Assembly (NCBI RefSeq): GCF_024166365.1
Contig: NC_064820.1
Coordinates: forward strand, 85,140,001 to 85,204,000
Source: Elephas maximus indicus
Lineage: Eukaryota; Chordata; Mammalia; Proboscidea; Elephantidae
Direction of reading: 5' to 3'
DNA length: 64,000 bases
The notes under the pieces were generated by a model. It saw only the letters and a program-made list of their open reading frames with translations. It was not told the DNA's origin and made no database searches. The position numbers and the translations under genes are program-made. Shown here one piece after another: positions 22,926 through 34,828 of this stretch. Numbering within the stretch: the stretch's first letter is position 1; each line of letters starts with the position of its first letter.

Positions 22926-24230
22926 TAATCCATAACAGTCTATAAGAATAATGGCGGCAATGGGATTTGTACACAGGAGTGTCCTAGGCAACTCGATTTA
23001 CGTTGTCGAAAAGTCACCGTGGCTGAGAAGGGGTTAGGGCTGTGAAGATGGAGACCCAGTGGGCAGTTGTTGCAGTAACACCAGCCTGAACAAGACAGCA
23101 GCCCTGAAGGTAGAGAAAAATAAACAGATTCAAGAGATGTCATCAAATGGGTCAGGAAAGGCCATGCAGTGGGTGGGCTGGTAAGTGGATGATATATTGA
23201 TAAAGTTATTACTTGAAATAAGGAAAGATTGATTTTATCACTATTTATTCTGCAAAGTCTCGAGACCGATTCTTGAGCTTTCCTGCAAACTTAAAAAGGT
23301 TTATTCAGTTCAGAGACTAATTGAGGGAGAGAAGCTTGTGAGTCACCCATCTATGTGCTCTTGAGGTTTTTCTTGTCTCCACGGGACAAAGAAGAAGAAC
23401 ACTTAAGGCCATCATTATGAAAATTCAGTTGAATACACTGAAAAGCCAAAAGGGGGCGGAGAGGGGGGGAGGCCACAGGAGAAAAAGAATGGAAAATGTG
23501 ATTTAGTCTTGGCCACCAAGCAGGATTGGGACAGAAACAACCAATCAGGCAGTGATTCAATCTGGATTATTAAAATCTAGTTCACCAGTGTGATCAGTAT
23601 CAAACAAAAATCCAAACCCATGCCGTTGAGTACATCAGTACTGACTGTAAAATCAGAAGCAAATAAGAGTCCATTAAGCACAAAAGTTTTACTGAGACAA
23701 AATGCTGTGAAATTCAAACTGTAAAAAAGATGAAGTTTCCTTCCAAGGAGAAACATAATCTTCCCTGGTGGCAGAAGTCAGTGTTTTATGACATCAGCCA
23801 GATAACCACAAAAGAATGTATCTTGTAATGCAAGATGCTTCTAAGTCATCATGAGACCATGCTTTCCCCACCCAACTAACCAACATGCATCATTTACTCC
23901 TTTACTTAATGAACACACTCCATTTCATAGCCACAGTGTTTCAAAGCTCACAGGTTGAATAGAGATAGACCAAAAAGCCAAGCTTACCCACCATACATCT
24001 CCAAATGTATTTCTTTCTTCAATATTTATTGTGAGATATGTCTTTCTAATATGTTCTGTACACATCGCCCTTCCTGTATTAAACACAAAAAACTAGTTAT
24101 CTGCTGCCTTTTTTGTCCAAAGAAAGCTTATAATTTAATCTAGCTACACAAGATATATATATACACATATTGCAGAAAATTTTCAGAATATGAAAAGAAT
24201 GCACAAAAAAGAAAATTAAAATCATAAATA
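22926..24230. other. Unassigned, probably unique sequence
   Basis: About 1.3 kb with no assignable repeat except a short (AT)n/(AC)n stretch near 24150-24168. Small frames on both strands have no recognisable motif. No gene called. Confidence 0.4.
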
Positions 24231-24369
24231 CAGGCATACCTTAGAAATATTGTGGGTTCAGATCCAGACCAACACAATACAGCAAATATCTCAATAAAGG
24301 AAGTCACACGAATTTTTTGGTTTCCAGGTATACATAAAAGTTATGCTTACACTATACTGTAGTCTATTA

Positions 24370-24537
24370 GGAAACCCTGGTGGTGCAGTGGTTAAGTGCT
24401 ACAGCTGCTAACCAAAGGGTCGGCAGTTCAAATTCACCAGGCGCTCCTTGGAAACTCTAGGGGGCAGTTCTGCTCTGTACTACAGGGTTGCTATGAGTTG
24501 GAATCCACTTGATGGCATTGGGTTTGGTTTTGGTGGC
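24370..24537 (+). repeat. AfroSINE in Tigger1 terminal region
   Basis: Good copy: 'aaccctggtggtgcagtggt', 'gtcggcagttcaaattcacc', 'ggcattgggtttggttttgg'. Short flanking duplication 'ctatta' at 24364-24369 and at 24538-24543. Confidence 0.92.
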
Positions 24538-24607
24538 CTATTAAGTGTGCAATAGCATTATGTCTAAAAAAACAATGTACGTACCTTAATTAAAAAATAC
24601 TTTATTG

Positions 24608-26505
24608 CTAAAAAATTCTATCATGTGAGCCTTCAGCTGGTGGAGGGTCTTGCCTCCATGTTGATGGCTGCTGACTGATCAGGGTGGTGGTTGCTGAAGG
24701 TTGGAGTGGCTGTGGCACTTTCTTAAAGTAAGACGACAATGAAGTTTGCCACATTGACTGACTCTCTTTCACAAAAGATTTCTCTGTAGCATGCGATGCT
24801 GTTTGATGGCATTTTACCCACAGTAGAACTTCTTTCAAAATTGGAGTCAGTCCTCTCAAACCCTGCTGCTGCTTTATCAACCAAGTTTATGTAATATCCT
24901 AAATCCTTTGTTGCCATTTCAACAATGTTCACAGCATCTTCACCAGGAGTAGATTTCATTTCAGAAACCACTTTCTTTGCTCATTCATCAGAAGCAACTC
25001 CTCATCCATTAAAGCTTTATAATGAGATTGTAGCAATTCAGTCACATCTTCAGGCTCCGCTTCTAGTTCTCTGGCTATTTCCACATCTGCAGTTACTTCC
25101 CCCACTGAAGTCTTGAATCCCTCAATATCATCCATGAGGATTAGAATCAACTTCTTCCAAACTCCTGTTAATGTTGATATTTTGACCTCCTCCCCTGAGT
25201 CACGAATGTTCTTAATAGCATATAGAATGGTAAATCCTTTCCAGGAGGTTTTCAATTTACTTTGTCCAGGTCCATCGGAGGAATCATTATTTATGGCAGA
25301 AACAGCCTAACAAAATGTATTTCTTAAATAATAAAAGTCAAAATTCCTCCTTGATTCATGGGCTGCAGAATGAATGTTGTGTTAAACCCGTTAACCCTTT
25401 GCCATCGAGTTGATTCCAACCCATAATGACCCTATAGGACAGAGTAGAACGGCCCCATAGAGTTTCAAGGAGCACCTGATAGATTCAAACTGCTGACCTT
25501 TTGGTTAGCAGCTGCAGCACTTAACCACTATACCACCAGGTTTCCGGATGTTGCGTAGGCAGGCATGAAAACAACATTAATCTCCTTGTACGTCTCCATC
25601 AGAGCTCTTGGGTGACCAGGTGCATTGTCAATGAGCAGTAAGATTTTGAAAGTAATCTTTTCTGAGCGGTAGGTCTCAACAGTGGGCTTAAACTCTTCAG
25701 TAAACCGTGTTGTGAACAGATGTACTTCATCTAGTCTTTATTGTTCCAATTATAGAGCACAGGCAGAATTGATTTAGCATAATTCTTAGGGGCCCTAGGA
25801 CTTTCAGAATGGTAAATGAGCATTGGCTTCAACTTAAAGTCATCAGCTGCATTAGCCCCTAACAGGAGAGTCAATCTGTCCTTTGAACCTTTGAAGCCAG
25901 GCATTGACTTCTCCTCTCTAGCTATGAAAGTCCCAGATGGTATCTTCTTCCAACATCAGACTGTTTCATCTATATTGAAAATCAGTTCTTTAGTGTAGCC
26001 ACCTTCATCAATTATCTTAGCTAGATCTTCTGGATAGCTCGCTGCAGCTTCTACATCAGCACTTGGCTGCTTCACCTTGAACTTTTATGTTATGGGTGGC
26101 TTCTTTCCTTAACCCTCATGAACATTTGCTAGCTTCAAACTTTTCTTCTGCAGCTTCCTCATCTCTCTCAGCCTTCAAAGAACCGAAGAGAGTGTGGCTT
26201 GCTCTGGATTAGGCTTGGCTTAAGGGAATGTTGTGGCTGATTATCTTCTATCCAGAACACTAAAACTTTCTCCGTATCAGCAATAATCGCTTTCTTATAG
26301 TTCGTGTGTTCCCTGGAGTAGCACTTCTAATTTCCTTCAAGAATGTTTCCTTGCATTCACAACTTGGCTAACTGTTTGGAGCAAGAGGCCTAGCTTTCAG
26401 GCTATCTTAGCTTTTGGTGTAACTTCCTTAATAAGCTTAATCATTTCTAGCTTTTGATTTAAAGTGAGAGATGTGCGACTCTTCCTTTCACTTGAACGCT
26501 TAGAG
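24608..26505 (-). pseudogene. Tigger1 transposase remnant
   Basis: Transposase with an N-terminal CENP-B-like DNA-binding region and a DDE catalytic core. The C-terminal part reads '[18 protein letters not shown]' and '[18 protein letters not shown]' on 25255-24956, then shifts frame into 24971-24608 ('[19 protein letters not shown]'-type and '[18 protein letters not shown]' segments). The N-terminal DNA-binding region lies near 26500-26330. The expected start codon near 26505 is destroyed by a one-base loss ('acatagcctct' on the minus strand). A SINE at 25385-25547 and further stops separate the pieces. Confidence 0.85.
25385..25547 (-). repeat. AfroSINE in Tigger1 transposase
   Basis: Minus-oriented copy flanked by 'atgttgtgtta' (25374-25384) and 'atgttgcgta' (25548-25557), a near-perfect target duplication. 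Confidence 0.92.
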
Positions 26506-26888
26506 GCTATGTAGGGTTATTAATTGGCCAAATTTCAATATTGTGGTTTCTCAGGGGATAGGAAGGCCTGAGGAGAGGGAGAGAAATGGGGGAATGGATG
26601 GTAGGTGGTGCAGTCAGAACACACACATTGATAGATTAAGTTCACCGCCTTCTATGGGTGTATTTCATGGCATACCAAAATAATTATAAGAGTAACATCA
26701 AAGATCACTGATCACAGACAGATACATTAATGATGGAAAAGTTTGGAATATTGCGAGAATTACCAAAATGTGACACAGAGACCCGAAGTGAGCACATGCT
26801 GTTGGAAAAATGGTGACGATGGACTTGCTCAAGGAAAGGTTGCCACAAACCTTCAATTTGTAAAAAATGCACCATCTGTGAAGCCTGT

Positions 26889-27667
26889 AATTCCAGAACC
26901 CCATCATGATTATGTGTATACCTCAGGACACACTGACAGCATGTCTAATAGAAGCAAAAGCAAATTGTAAGAATTTTTTTTAAATCTCCTTTTTCTCTAT
27001 TATGGTAGATTGTATTATTGTTGAGAATAATTACTGCTCACCCTGGGGAAGGATACTTCCCTGCCTCATTGCATCAGCCTTAGGTATGTGACTTGAGGTG
27101 CCCCTCCTAGTGGGAGGATCCCCCACCCTGTTAAACTCAAGAGTGGCCATGAGACTTGCTTTGCCAATGTAATGGTAACAGAATTAATGTGTACTACTTC
27201 TAAGAGGGAACTTTGAGAGTCCTCATGTGGTTCTACCATGTTCTCTCTTTCCTTCTTCCATAAGACCAGCCTGGTTACCAGAGTGAAAAGAACTTGAATC
27301 CAAGCTTCAGACAACTGACATGTAATGTGACTGAGAACTAAACTTTAGTCACTGTAAGCCATTGAGATTTTTTGCGGTTGCTTGTTAACACAGCATAAAG
27401 TAGCTTAAACTAATATACCGACCACCAAAGTGTCAACGGAGTATTTCTTATGTGTCAAGAGAGTTTTTTGCATTCAAATAAACATTTGCTTGGATTTCAA
27501 TTTATCGTTCATGTGCTAAAATATATGTTTCAAATTTTAATTTTTTAGCCTTAAACTCAGGAGTATAATTACCAATTAATTTTCATGTTAATATTTTAAA
27601 TTATCCAATTTTATTTGCTCTTGGATTAATAGCTAATTGGCACATAAATTTGATAAAGTACACCCAA
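26889..27667. other. Unassigned ancient sequence
   Basis: 27000-27420 has the feel of an old LTR or DNA-transposon remnant ('acttgctttgccaatgtaat' ... 'cactgtaagccattgagatt'), but I cannot name the family. No coding gene. Confidence 0.35.
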
Positions 27668-28090
27668 ATATTTATCAAAATTTTTTTCTATTTTTTTAAT
27701 AATATGTATTTTATTTTTCGTGAAAATATACACAGCAAAGCATACACTCATTAAACAGCTTTTACATGTCCAGTTCAATGACATTGGTTGCATTCTTCTC
27801 ATTGTATCACCATTCTTGCTGCCTCTACCCGTATTGTTTCACCACCATTGTCTTAGACTTATCACCTTCTAAACTTCTCATCTATGCTTTAGAGTTACTG
27901 TTGTCAATTTGATCTCATATAAATAATTCTTTAAAACATCTCAATACCCAAGACAAACATTCTTTACCAACTTAGTTAAATTTTTGCTTAGTTTAAAGAT
28001 GACTTTAGGGAATAATTTCAGCTCAGGATTTAAAGATTATCTAAGGGCAATAGATTTGTGGGTCCCTCCAGCCTTTATGGGTCCAGTACG
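27668..28090 (-). mobile_element. L1 3' UTR fragment (divergent subfamily)
   Basis: 'gtgaaaatatacacagcaaa', 'catgtccagttcaatgacat' and 'tgttgtcaatttgatctcat' resemble the 3' UTR of an L1 lineage distinct from copies 1-3. The assignment rests on remembered afrotherian L1 3' ends. Confidence 0.55.
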
Positions 28091-28311
28091 TCTGTATTCC
28101 ATATTTGTCAAAAACTTTTTAAATTAAGTTTTTTAGAAATTTCAAACTACTATGTAATTTTAATAATATTTAATTTTCAAACACTTAAAAAAGCAGACTC
28201 ACATTTCTATAGACAAAAACCTTCCTAAATACTTACAACACACTAAACTAAAAAGCTTAATCTTAATAAATTAAAATAATTTAAACATGTAAACATTGAT
28301 CCCAAACTTAA

Positions 28312-28700
28312 TCATTGTTGTTAGGTGCCATCAAATCAGTTCCAACTCATAGTGACCCTATGCACAAGAGAAGAAACACTGCCATCCTCACAATAGTTGT
28401 TATGCTTGAGGCCATTGTTGCAGCCACTGTCAGTCCATCTCGTTGAGGGTCTTCCTCTTTTCCGCTGACCCCCTGCTTTACCAAGCATGATGTCCTTCTC
28501 CAGGGACTGATCCCTCCCGAGAACATGTCCAAAGTATGTGAGACGCAGTCTCACCATCCTTGCTTCCAAGGAGAACTCTGGTTGTACTTCCTCCAAGACA
28601 GATTTGTTTGTTCTTTTGGCAGTCCATGATATATTCAATATCCTTTGCCAACACCACAATTCAAAGGTGTCAGTTCTTCTTTGGTCTTACTTATTAATCC
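28312..28700 (-). mobile_element. RTE-like LINE 3' end
   Basis: The minus strand encodes the RTE C-terminus: 'RILNISWTAKRTNKSVLEEV', 'YFGHVLGRDQSLEKDIMLG' and 'QRKRGRPSTRWTDS'. It ends with the AAC-like tail ('gttgttaggtgccatc' on the plus strand). 5' truncated, one of the longer readable copies. Confidence 0.88.
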
Positions 28701-29490
28701 AACAAGTCCATTCGCCCTGTCTTTTCCCCCCTCACCCCCTACCTCTTTCCCTCTCTCCCTCCTTTTCCCTTCTCTCTTTTTACAACTGCTCCTGTGCCCA
28801 CGTTTTAATCCTGTATCTTACTGCAAATTGGCTTTCTGTGTCCCAAACCATGATGCCTAAAACAGCCACAAACAACATCTTTTAAGCTCTTAAATGCCCC
28901 AGTTCAAGAGACTAGCCCAACTAAAGCTGAACTCTTTCAATTCCAAGTCCAAATTTCCAGACAGAGACCAAATGCCCCAGCTTAGGTTGGAAGTCCACTC
29001 CTGGATCAATTTACTGTAGCTGTGACAGTGGGTTTTCGTGGAAAGAAAATGGCCGTTCCTGCTACAACTATGAGGACAATTCCCAAATATGGAGGAGGAA
29101 AAGCAGAGCGGGGGATGCTGCTGTGAAGACAAAACAATAGATGAGTACTTGGGGACATTTCCTTTGTGAGTGTGAGCCTGTACATGCATTGTGTTCACAC
29201 ACATGATTAGAATCACATTATCTAAAGAGTTTTCTAAATTATTTTTCACTTAACAATACATCTGAACACATTCAATGAAATATTTTTCTACAACACTACT
29301 TTATTAGTTACTTATAATTTTCATGTGTAAATGTTCTGAAGAAATTTATTTCCATTATTTTGCTATTAGAAACATTGTAGGATGTTCTTGTAATTAAAAT
29401 AGTTGTAATTATCTCTCTTTAATCCCTTAGGAATATTCTTTGAATTGAGAAAGCCACATCAAAAGGTATGCCATTTTTTAGGGCTTTTGC
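28701..29490. other. Unassigned sequence, CT-rich at its left
   Basis: 28715-28785 is a pyrimidine-rich low-complexity stretch. The rest shows no gene or named repeat. Confidence 0.4.
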
Positions 29491-29830
29491 TGTTATTGTT
29501 GTCATTAGGCGCTGTTGAGTCACAGTTCCAACTTACGGCAACCCTATAGTGACCCTACCTACAACAGAACAAAACACTGCCTGGTCCTGCGCCATCCTCT
29601 CAATCGTTGCTATGTTTGAGCCCATTGTTGCAGCCACTGTGTCAATCCATCTTGTCAAGGGTCTTCTTCTTTTTCTCTGACCCTCTACCTTACCAAGCAT
29701 GATGTCCTTCTTCAGGGACTGGTTTCTCCTAATAACTTGTTCTAAGTGCATGAGACGAAATCTCACCATCCTTGCTGCCAGGGAGCATTCTGGTTGTATT
29801 TCTTTCAAGATAGATTTTGCTCAATGCCCT
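29491..29830 (-). mobile_element. RTE-like LINE 3' end
   Basis: Minus-strand remnants 'KEIQPECSLAARMVRFRLMH' and 'KKDIMLGKVEGQRKRRRPLT' identify the same RTE C-terminal segment as at 28312-28700. 5' truncated. Confidence 0.85.
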
Positions 29831-29850
29831 AGGCAATTTGAGTCACACTC

Positions 29851-30016
29851 ACACCAATCCAAAACCCCTTACTGTCAAGTTGATTTCGACTCATAGCAAC
29901 CCTATAGGACAGAGTAGAACTGCCCCATAGTATTTCCAAGAAGTGGCTGGTGGATTCAAACTGCTGACCTTTTATTAGCAACCAAGCTCTTAAACACTGT
30001 GCCGCCAGGGCTCACC
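29851..30016 (-). repeat. AfroSINE
   Basis: Minus-oriented: 'ccaaaaccccttactgtcaa', 'catagcaaccctataggaca', 'cttaaacactgtgccgccag'. Moderately diverged. Confidence 0.9.
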
Positions 30017-31125
30017 ACAACCTATGAAAACACCGTTTTCCTTTATCATCTTCAGCACTTAGTTAAAATTATTTTCCAATTTGATGGGCGAAACAAAATT
30101 TCTTTAATTACTAATAAAACTGAACATTATTTTCATATGTTCACTGATTATCCACTTTGCTATAGGAGTATCTTTTTCTTATTCATTTTGTAAGGTCACT
30201 TTCAATATTAAAAATATTAACACTTGTTTATATTGCTTACGTTTTCCCCGTATGCCATGATAATTCTTTTTCTATATACATTAATATACAGATATGGACA
30301 TTTCAATGTTATATGTAAAGCCCTTCTTGAGACATCAAAATTTCTCTAGTCTTGTCTTTCACTATTGCCTTTCAGAAATACTTCTTTCATCCACTCATAT
30401 GTTCATTAATTCATCACTATTTGTTGAGCACCTATTATGTGCCAGGCACCATTCTAGACAACGGGAATACAGCAGTGAACACAGCAGATAAAAATCCCTG
30501 TCCTCAGAGACCTTACATGCTAGTCTCGGGAGAGACAAAATAAACAAATAAACAGCAGGTCAGATGGAGCTAAGTGCTATGGAGAATAATAAAGCAGGAA
30601 AGTGGGGTAGAGGATTCAGGCAAGTGGGGGGAACCTTGAGTAATCAGGCAGAACTTCATTGAAAAGGCAATATTTGAGAAAAGTGTGAGAGTGGGTCAGA
30701 GACAATGGACTTTATTACTTTTGGCACAGGAAACCATGAACATGAGCTTCATGTTTGTGCTAGCTCCTCTTTTCCCCGCAAAGTCCCCCGGTGGCACTGC
30801 TGAGTGGCCCAGGTGGATGCAGTACAGCTGAAGAACCCCAGTTGTTAATAATGGGCTGCAAGAAAACTTTCCTAACATTTGGCCCTGAAGTAAACTTTGT
30901 TTTTATTCTACCAACAAGTCTGCCCTCTGCCCTAGAAGGAGACACGATCTGTGTTCAACCTCTGTTCGCACTACAAACATCCTTGAAAACGGACTCCAAA
31001 ACAAGCACTGTCAGTGCCTCTGCTTGTAAGTCAAGAAGGAATGTGAGAGACCTATGAAGAATTATCTTCCAACAGACATTAATAAAACAACCCATCAATA
31101 ACTGCAGAATACACACTGTTGTCAA
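30017..31125. other. Unassigned sequence with a LINE-2-like segment
   Basis: 30395-30700 contains 'gttgagcacctattatgtgc' and 'aaaatccctgtcctcagaga', a motif common to very old LINE-2/MIR-related repeats (plus). The remainder, including 30700-31080, shows no recognisable gene. Confidence 0.45.
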
Positions 31126-31255
31126 GTGTTGTTGTTGTTAGGTGCTATCAAGTTGGCTCCAACTCATAGTGACCTCATGCACAACAGAACGAAATACTGC
31201 CCAGTCCTGAGCCATCCTTACAATTGTTGCTGTGCTTGAGCCCATTGTTGCAGCA
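31126..31255 (-). mobile_element. RTE-like 3' end fragment, left arm of inverted pair
   Basis: 'gttgttgttaggtgctatca' to 'gagcccattgttgcagc'. It is the reverse complement of the plus-strand RTE end at about 31497-31615, so the two can pair. Confidence 0.85.
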
Positions 31256-31296
31256 TAGTAGACTATATGATTGTCTGACTCAAAATGACCAATACC

Positions 31297-31617
31297 GGTC
31301 CGTTTCAGCTCATTCAAATCTGTCTTGGAAGAAGTACAACCTGAATGCGCCTTAGAAGCAAGGATGGCAAGCTTACATCTAACATACTTTGGACATGTTG
31401 TCAGAAGGGATCAGTCCCTCAAGAAGAACATCATGCTTGGTAAAGCAGGGGGTCAGCAAAAAAGGGGAAGACCCTCAATTAGATGATTGATACAGTGGCT
31501 GCAACAATGGGCTTGAGCATAACAAAGATTGTGAGGATGGCACAGGACGAGGCAGTGTTTCATTCTGTTGTACATAGGGTCACTATGAGTTGATGGCACC
31601 TAACAAAAACAACAATA
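31297..31617 (+). mobile_element. RTE-like 3' end, right arm of inverted pair
   Basis: 'tttggacatgttgtcagaag', 'aaggggaagaccctcaatta' and the terminal 'gatggcacctaacaaaaaca'. 5' truncated at the 'tcttggaagaagtacaacct' block. Confidence 0.85.
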
Positions 31618-32100
31618 CCTAGGATATCAATCTTTATGTATTCCATTTCATTTTGGACAATTTCCAATTTTCCTAGATTAGTATTCCGTACATTCCATGT
31701 TCCCGTTATTAATGGATGTTTGCAGGTGTTTCTTCTCATTTTGAGTACTGCCACATCAGCAAATGAAGGTCCCCAAAGCTTGACTCTATCCACATCAACT
31801 CTACTTTGAGGAGGCAGCTCTTCCACCACTGTATTTGAGTGCCTTCCAACCTGAGAAACTCATCTTCCGCCACTATGTCAGACAAATGTTCATAGAAAAT
31901 CTAAGATTTTCACTGGCTAATTCTTTTCAGAAGTAGACTACCAGGTCTTTCTTCCTACTCTGTCTTACTATGGAAGCTCAACTGAAACCTCTCTCCCATG
32001 GACTCTGCTGGGATTTGAATACTGGTGGCATAGCTTCCAGCATCACAGCAACACACAAGCCCCCACAGTACAACAAACTGACAGATGCATGGGAGTTGTC
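31618..32100 (-). mobile_element. RTE-like LINE 5' portion (endonuclease start)
   Basis: The minus strand around 31829-31640 reads 'ITGTWNVRNTNLGKLEIVQN' and 'MEYIKIDILGI', the N-terminal strand of an RTE apurinic-type endonuclease. 31860-32100 is the upstream leader of that element. With the 3' end at 31126-31255 in the same orientation, this may be one internally deleted RTE into which the plus-strand RTE was inserted. Confidence 0.75.
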
Positions 32101-32129
32101 AATTGTATATTTACCAAAATAGACAATTA

Positions 32130-32287
32130 AAAAAAAAAATTGCTGTTGAGTCAATTCTGACTCATAGCAACTCTATAAGCCAAAGTAGAACTTCCCCATA
32201 GGGTTTCCAAGGAGTGGGTGGTCAATTTGAACTGCCAACATTTTGGTTAGCAGCCAAGCTCTTAACCACTGTGCTACCAGGGCTCCA
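32130..32287 (-). repeat. AfroSINE
   Basis: A-run then 'ttgctgttgagtcaattctg', 'ccccatagggtttccaagga' and 'cttaaccactgtgctaccag'. Minus-oriented. Confidence 0.9.
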
Positions 32288-33372
32288 AGAAAGACCATAT
32301 ACTAGGATATAAAACAAGTCTGAATAAACTTAAAATGGTCAAAATCATATAGTTGTGTTCTCTCACCACATTGGCATTAAAATAGAAATTAATAACCGAA
32401 ATATGTTTAGTAAATTCCAAATTATTGGATGTTAAGTAAAAAAATTTCTAAATGACCCATGACGGAGAAAAAAATCACAAGATATATTAGAAGATACCTA
32501 AATGACAATTGAAACACTATCAAAACTTGTGGCACGCAGCTAAAGCAGTGCCTAGAGGGAATTGTGTAGGCCTAAATACTTACACTTCAAAAAAAAAAAG
32601 TCCTCGAGTCAATAATCGACACATTCACTTTATAAAGTTAGGAAAAGAAGAGAAAATCTTAAAAGTAAAATAAGGAATGAAATAATAAAGACAAAAGCAA
32701 AAATCAAGTATATAGAAAACAGACAAATAGAGAAAAATCAATGAAATGAAAAGTCAGTCTTTGCAAAGATAAATAAAATTTTTAATAAACTTCTAACTGG
32801 ACTGATCAAGAGATAACAGAGGATACAATTATAAAATAAAGAGGGTACATTGCTTTTTGAGAGTGTAAATTACATAGTAGATAATAAAAGCATAATAGTG
32901 GAATAGTGTTGACAATTTTATGTCAATAAATTTGACACCTAGATAAAATAATGAAATTTCTTAAAAGATACCAATGACCAAAACTGATTAAAAAAGAAAT
33001 TAAAAGAAATCTGAATAGTAGTATATTAATTAAAGAAACCAAACACATAATTAGAAAGCTTTTCACAAAATAACCTCCAAGCCCAAATGTTTTCACCGAT
33101 GAATTTTACCAAAGCTTTCCAGAAAATAGAGGCGAAGAGCATACTTCCCAACTTATTTTATGAAGCTCAATTTACCCTGATACCAAAACTAGAAAAACTC
33201 ATTACAAGACAAGAAAATTACAGACCAATATTCTGCATGATCACAGATGCAAAAATACTTTACAAAATATTAACAAATCAAATCCAGCAACATATAAAAA
33301 AGATAACATCATGGTCAATTGGATTTTATTCATGGAAAGTAAGATTAGCTTAACATTTGAAAATCAGTCAGT
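32288..33372 (+). mobile_element. Old L1 ORF2 fragment, left part, split by ERV-L
   Basis: Decayed endonuclease-linker and early RT text: 'actaggatataaaacaagtc' (GHK theme), 'aagcagtgcctagagggaa', then 33087-33353 encodes '[20 protein letters not shown]' with '[20 protein letters not shown]', the L1 RT fingers. Diverged from copies 1-3, so an older L1M-type lineage. It continues at 45449. Confidence 0.85.
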
Positions 33373-33379
33373 GTAATAC

Positions 33380-33842
33380 TGATGGATAAGATTATGTGTC
33401 AAAAAGGCTAGGCTGTGATACTGAGTGGTTTGGCAGATATTATGTAATCATCTTCCGTTTTGTGATCTGATGTGAGTAGTCAATCAGTGGAAAGGGGAGT
33501 TTCCTTGGGAATATGGCCTGCATCCAAAACACTTGGGTGTTTTGGCAAAGCCTGCCCTCCTCTCTCGTTCTTGCATCTGACTCATCATCCTCTGACCTCC
33601 AGTTCTTGAGACATGAGCCAGCAGCGTGCGGTCTGAATTGCAGATCTTGGAATTCATTAGCTCCCGAAGCCCCGTGAGCCAGCAGCCTGTCATCTGACCT
33701 GGCGATTTTGGGTTCATCAGCCCCTGCGACCACGTGAATCAGAAGTCTTCAGCCTGATGCCTGACCCATGGATTTGGGACTTGCTAGCCTATATATATAC
33801 GTTTCACTGGTTTTGCTTTTCTAGAGAACTCAGCCTAAGGCA
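33380..33842 (+). repeat. 5' LTR of ERV-L
   Basis: Begins 'tgatggataagattatgtgt' and ends 'cagcctaaggca'. It shares 'ggcagatattatgtaat', 'ctgatgtgag' and 'tgacctccagttcttg' with the 3' LTR. An AT-rich TATA-like 'tatatatatac' lies near 33790-33800. Confidence 0.85.
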
Positions 33843-33844
33843 TT

Positions 33845-33862
33845 TGGTACCAAGAGTGGTTC
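33845..33862 (+). other. ERV-L primer-binding site (tRNA-Leu-like)
   Basis: 'tggtaccaagagtggttc', two bases after the LTR, closely resembles the complement of the 3' end of tRNA-Leu, the primer that gives ERV-L its name. Confidence 0.75.
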
Positions 33863-34326
33863 TAGACGACAAAATCCTAGGAACGAATTTTCTGAATTAG
33901 TTCTCAAGTTTGGCTAGTCTTTAAGGCAGCAATGACTCTGCCTCCAGTAGTAAGTAGGGCACTGCTAATCCATGGTGGGAGGTCACAATAGAATAATAAA
34001 AAATATCACCACCAATTGATTAAATATATGTGAGACACAAATATTTGGGTGATTGCATATTTAATACTTTTCTACAATTTCGTCAGAATGAGAAGCATAG
34101 GGAAGCTGGTTGGTTAATTCTCCTTTCAATAGACAAAGGTGAAAAAAAGGATGAGCCCAAAGCTTCAGTTCAAGTGCCACATACAAGATTTGAAAGTTGC
34201 CACTTGCACCTTGAAAGAAAGTCTTATTTCTTGTAGTAACAGAGCTGATATTGCCAAAAAAAAAAAAAAAAAAAACCTAGAGTAAGAGTGGCTGGATTGC
34301 AAAGCCAGTTGAATTCCTAACACAGA
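33863..34326 (+). other. ERV-L leader between primer site and gag
   Basis: Non-coding leader. It contains an A-run near 34255-34275. Confidence 0.6.
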
Positions 34327-34828
34327 ATGGTGTCTGAAGTTAAAGTGAAGGCATTGATTGGAAAGAAATGGGATCCTGAAAATTCGGATGGGGACATATG
34401 GGCAGATAATCAGGAAACTGAGGAACTGGAGCCTGTAAGTTCTGTTGAATCACTCCTGCCAACAGAACCAGCTCTCTTACTCTCATCTCAAGGGATTATT
34501 CCATTTTTGTCTGCTAAACCACCCTCCCCAGTAAAACCATTATCTCTTCCACCCCCATCTGATGAGATTAATCAAACTGTGCCTGAAGAGCCTTTGTCTG
34601 AGATATCACCTGAGGTGGCTCCTGGGGCATTGACTGGGGCATTGCCTGAGGCAGATGCCTTGCAAGACATTGCTGAGTGTTCCCAAGTTCTGCCCCCACC
34701 ACCCATTTTTGCTTCCAGGCCTGTAACTAGACTTAAGTCACAGAGAACCCCAAGAGGTGAAGTACAAATTATGACCCAGAAGGAGCTACACTACACTCCA
34801 AAAGAACTGCTTGATTTTTCTAATATAT

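Larger units (their letters stand above)
24231..26888 (-). mobile_element. Tigger1-like DNA transposon (pogo/Tc1-mariner superfamily)
   Basis: Left terminal sequence 'caggcataccttagaaatat' matches the Tigger1 inverted repeat, followed by its subterminal 'cacacgaattttttggtttc'. The body follows the family consensus closely to 'accttcaatttgtaaaaaat' near 26865. The right terminal inverted repeat is degraded or lost. Two AfroSINEs interrupt it. Fossil element; such transposons died early in placental evolution. Confidence 0.92.

Noticed and set aside
28715-28785. Pyrimidine-rich tract as a splice acceptor region
   Set aside because: No adjacent exon-like frame with matching donor; low-complexity sequence is the simpler reading.
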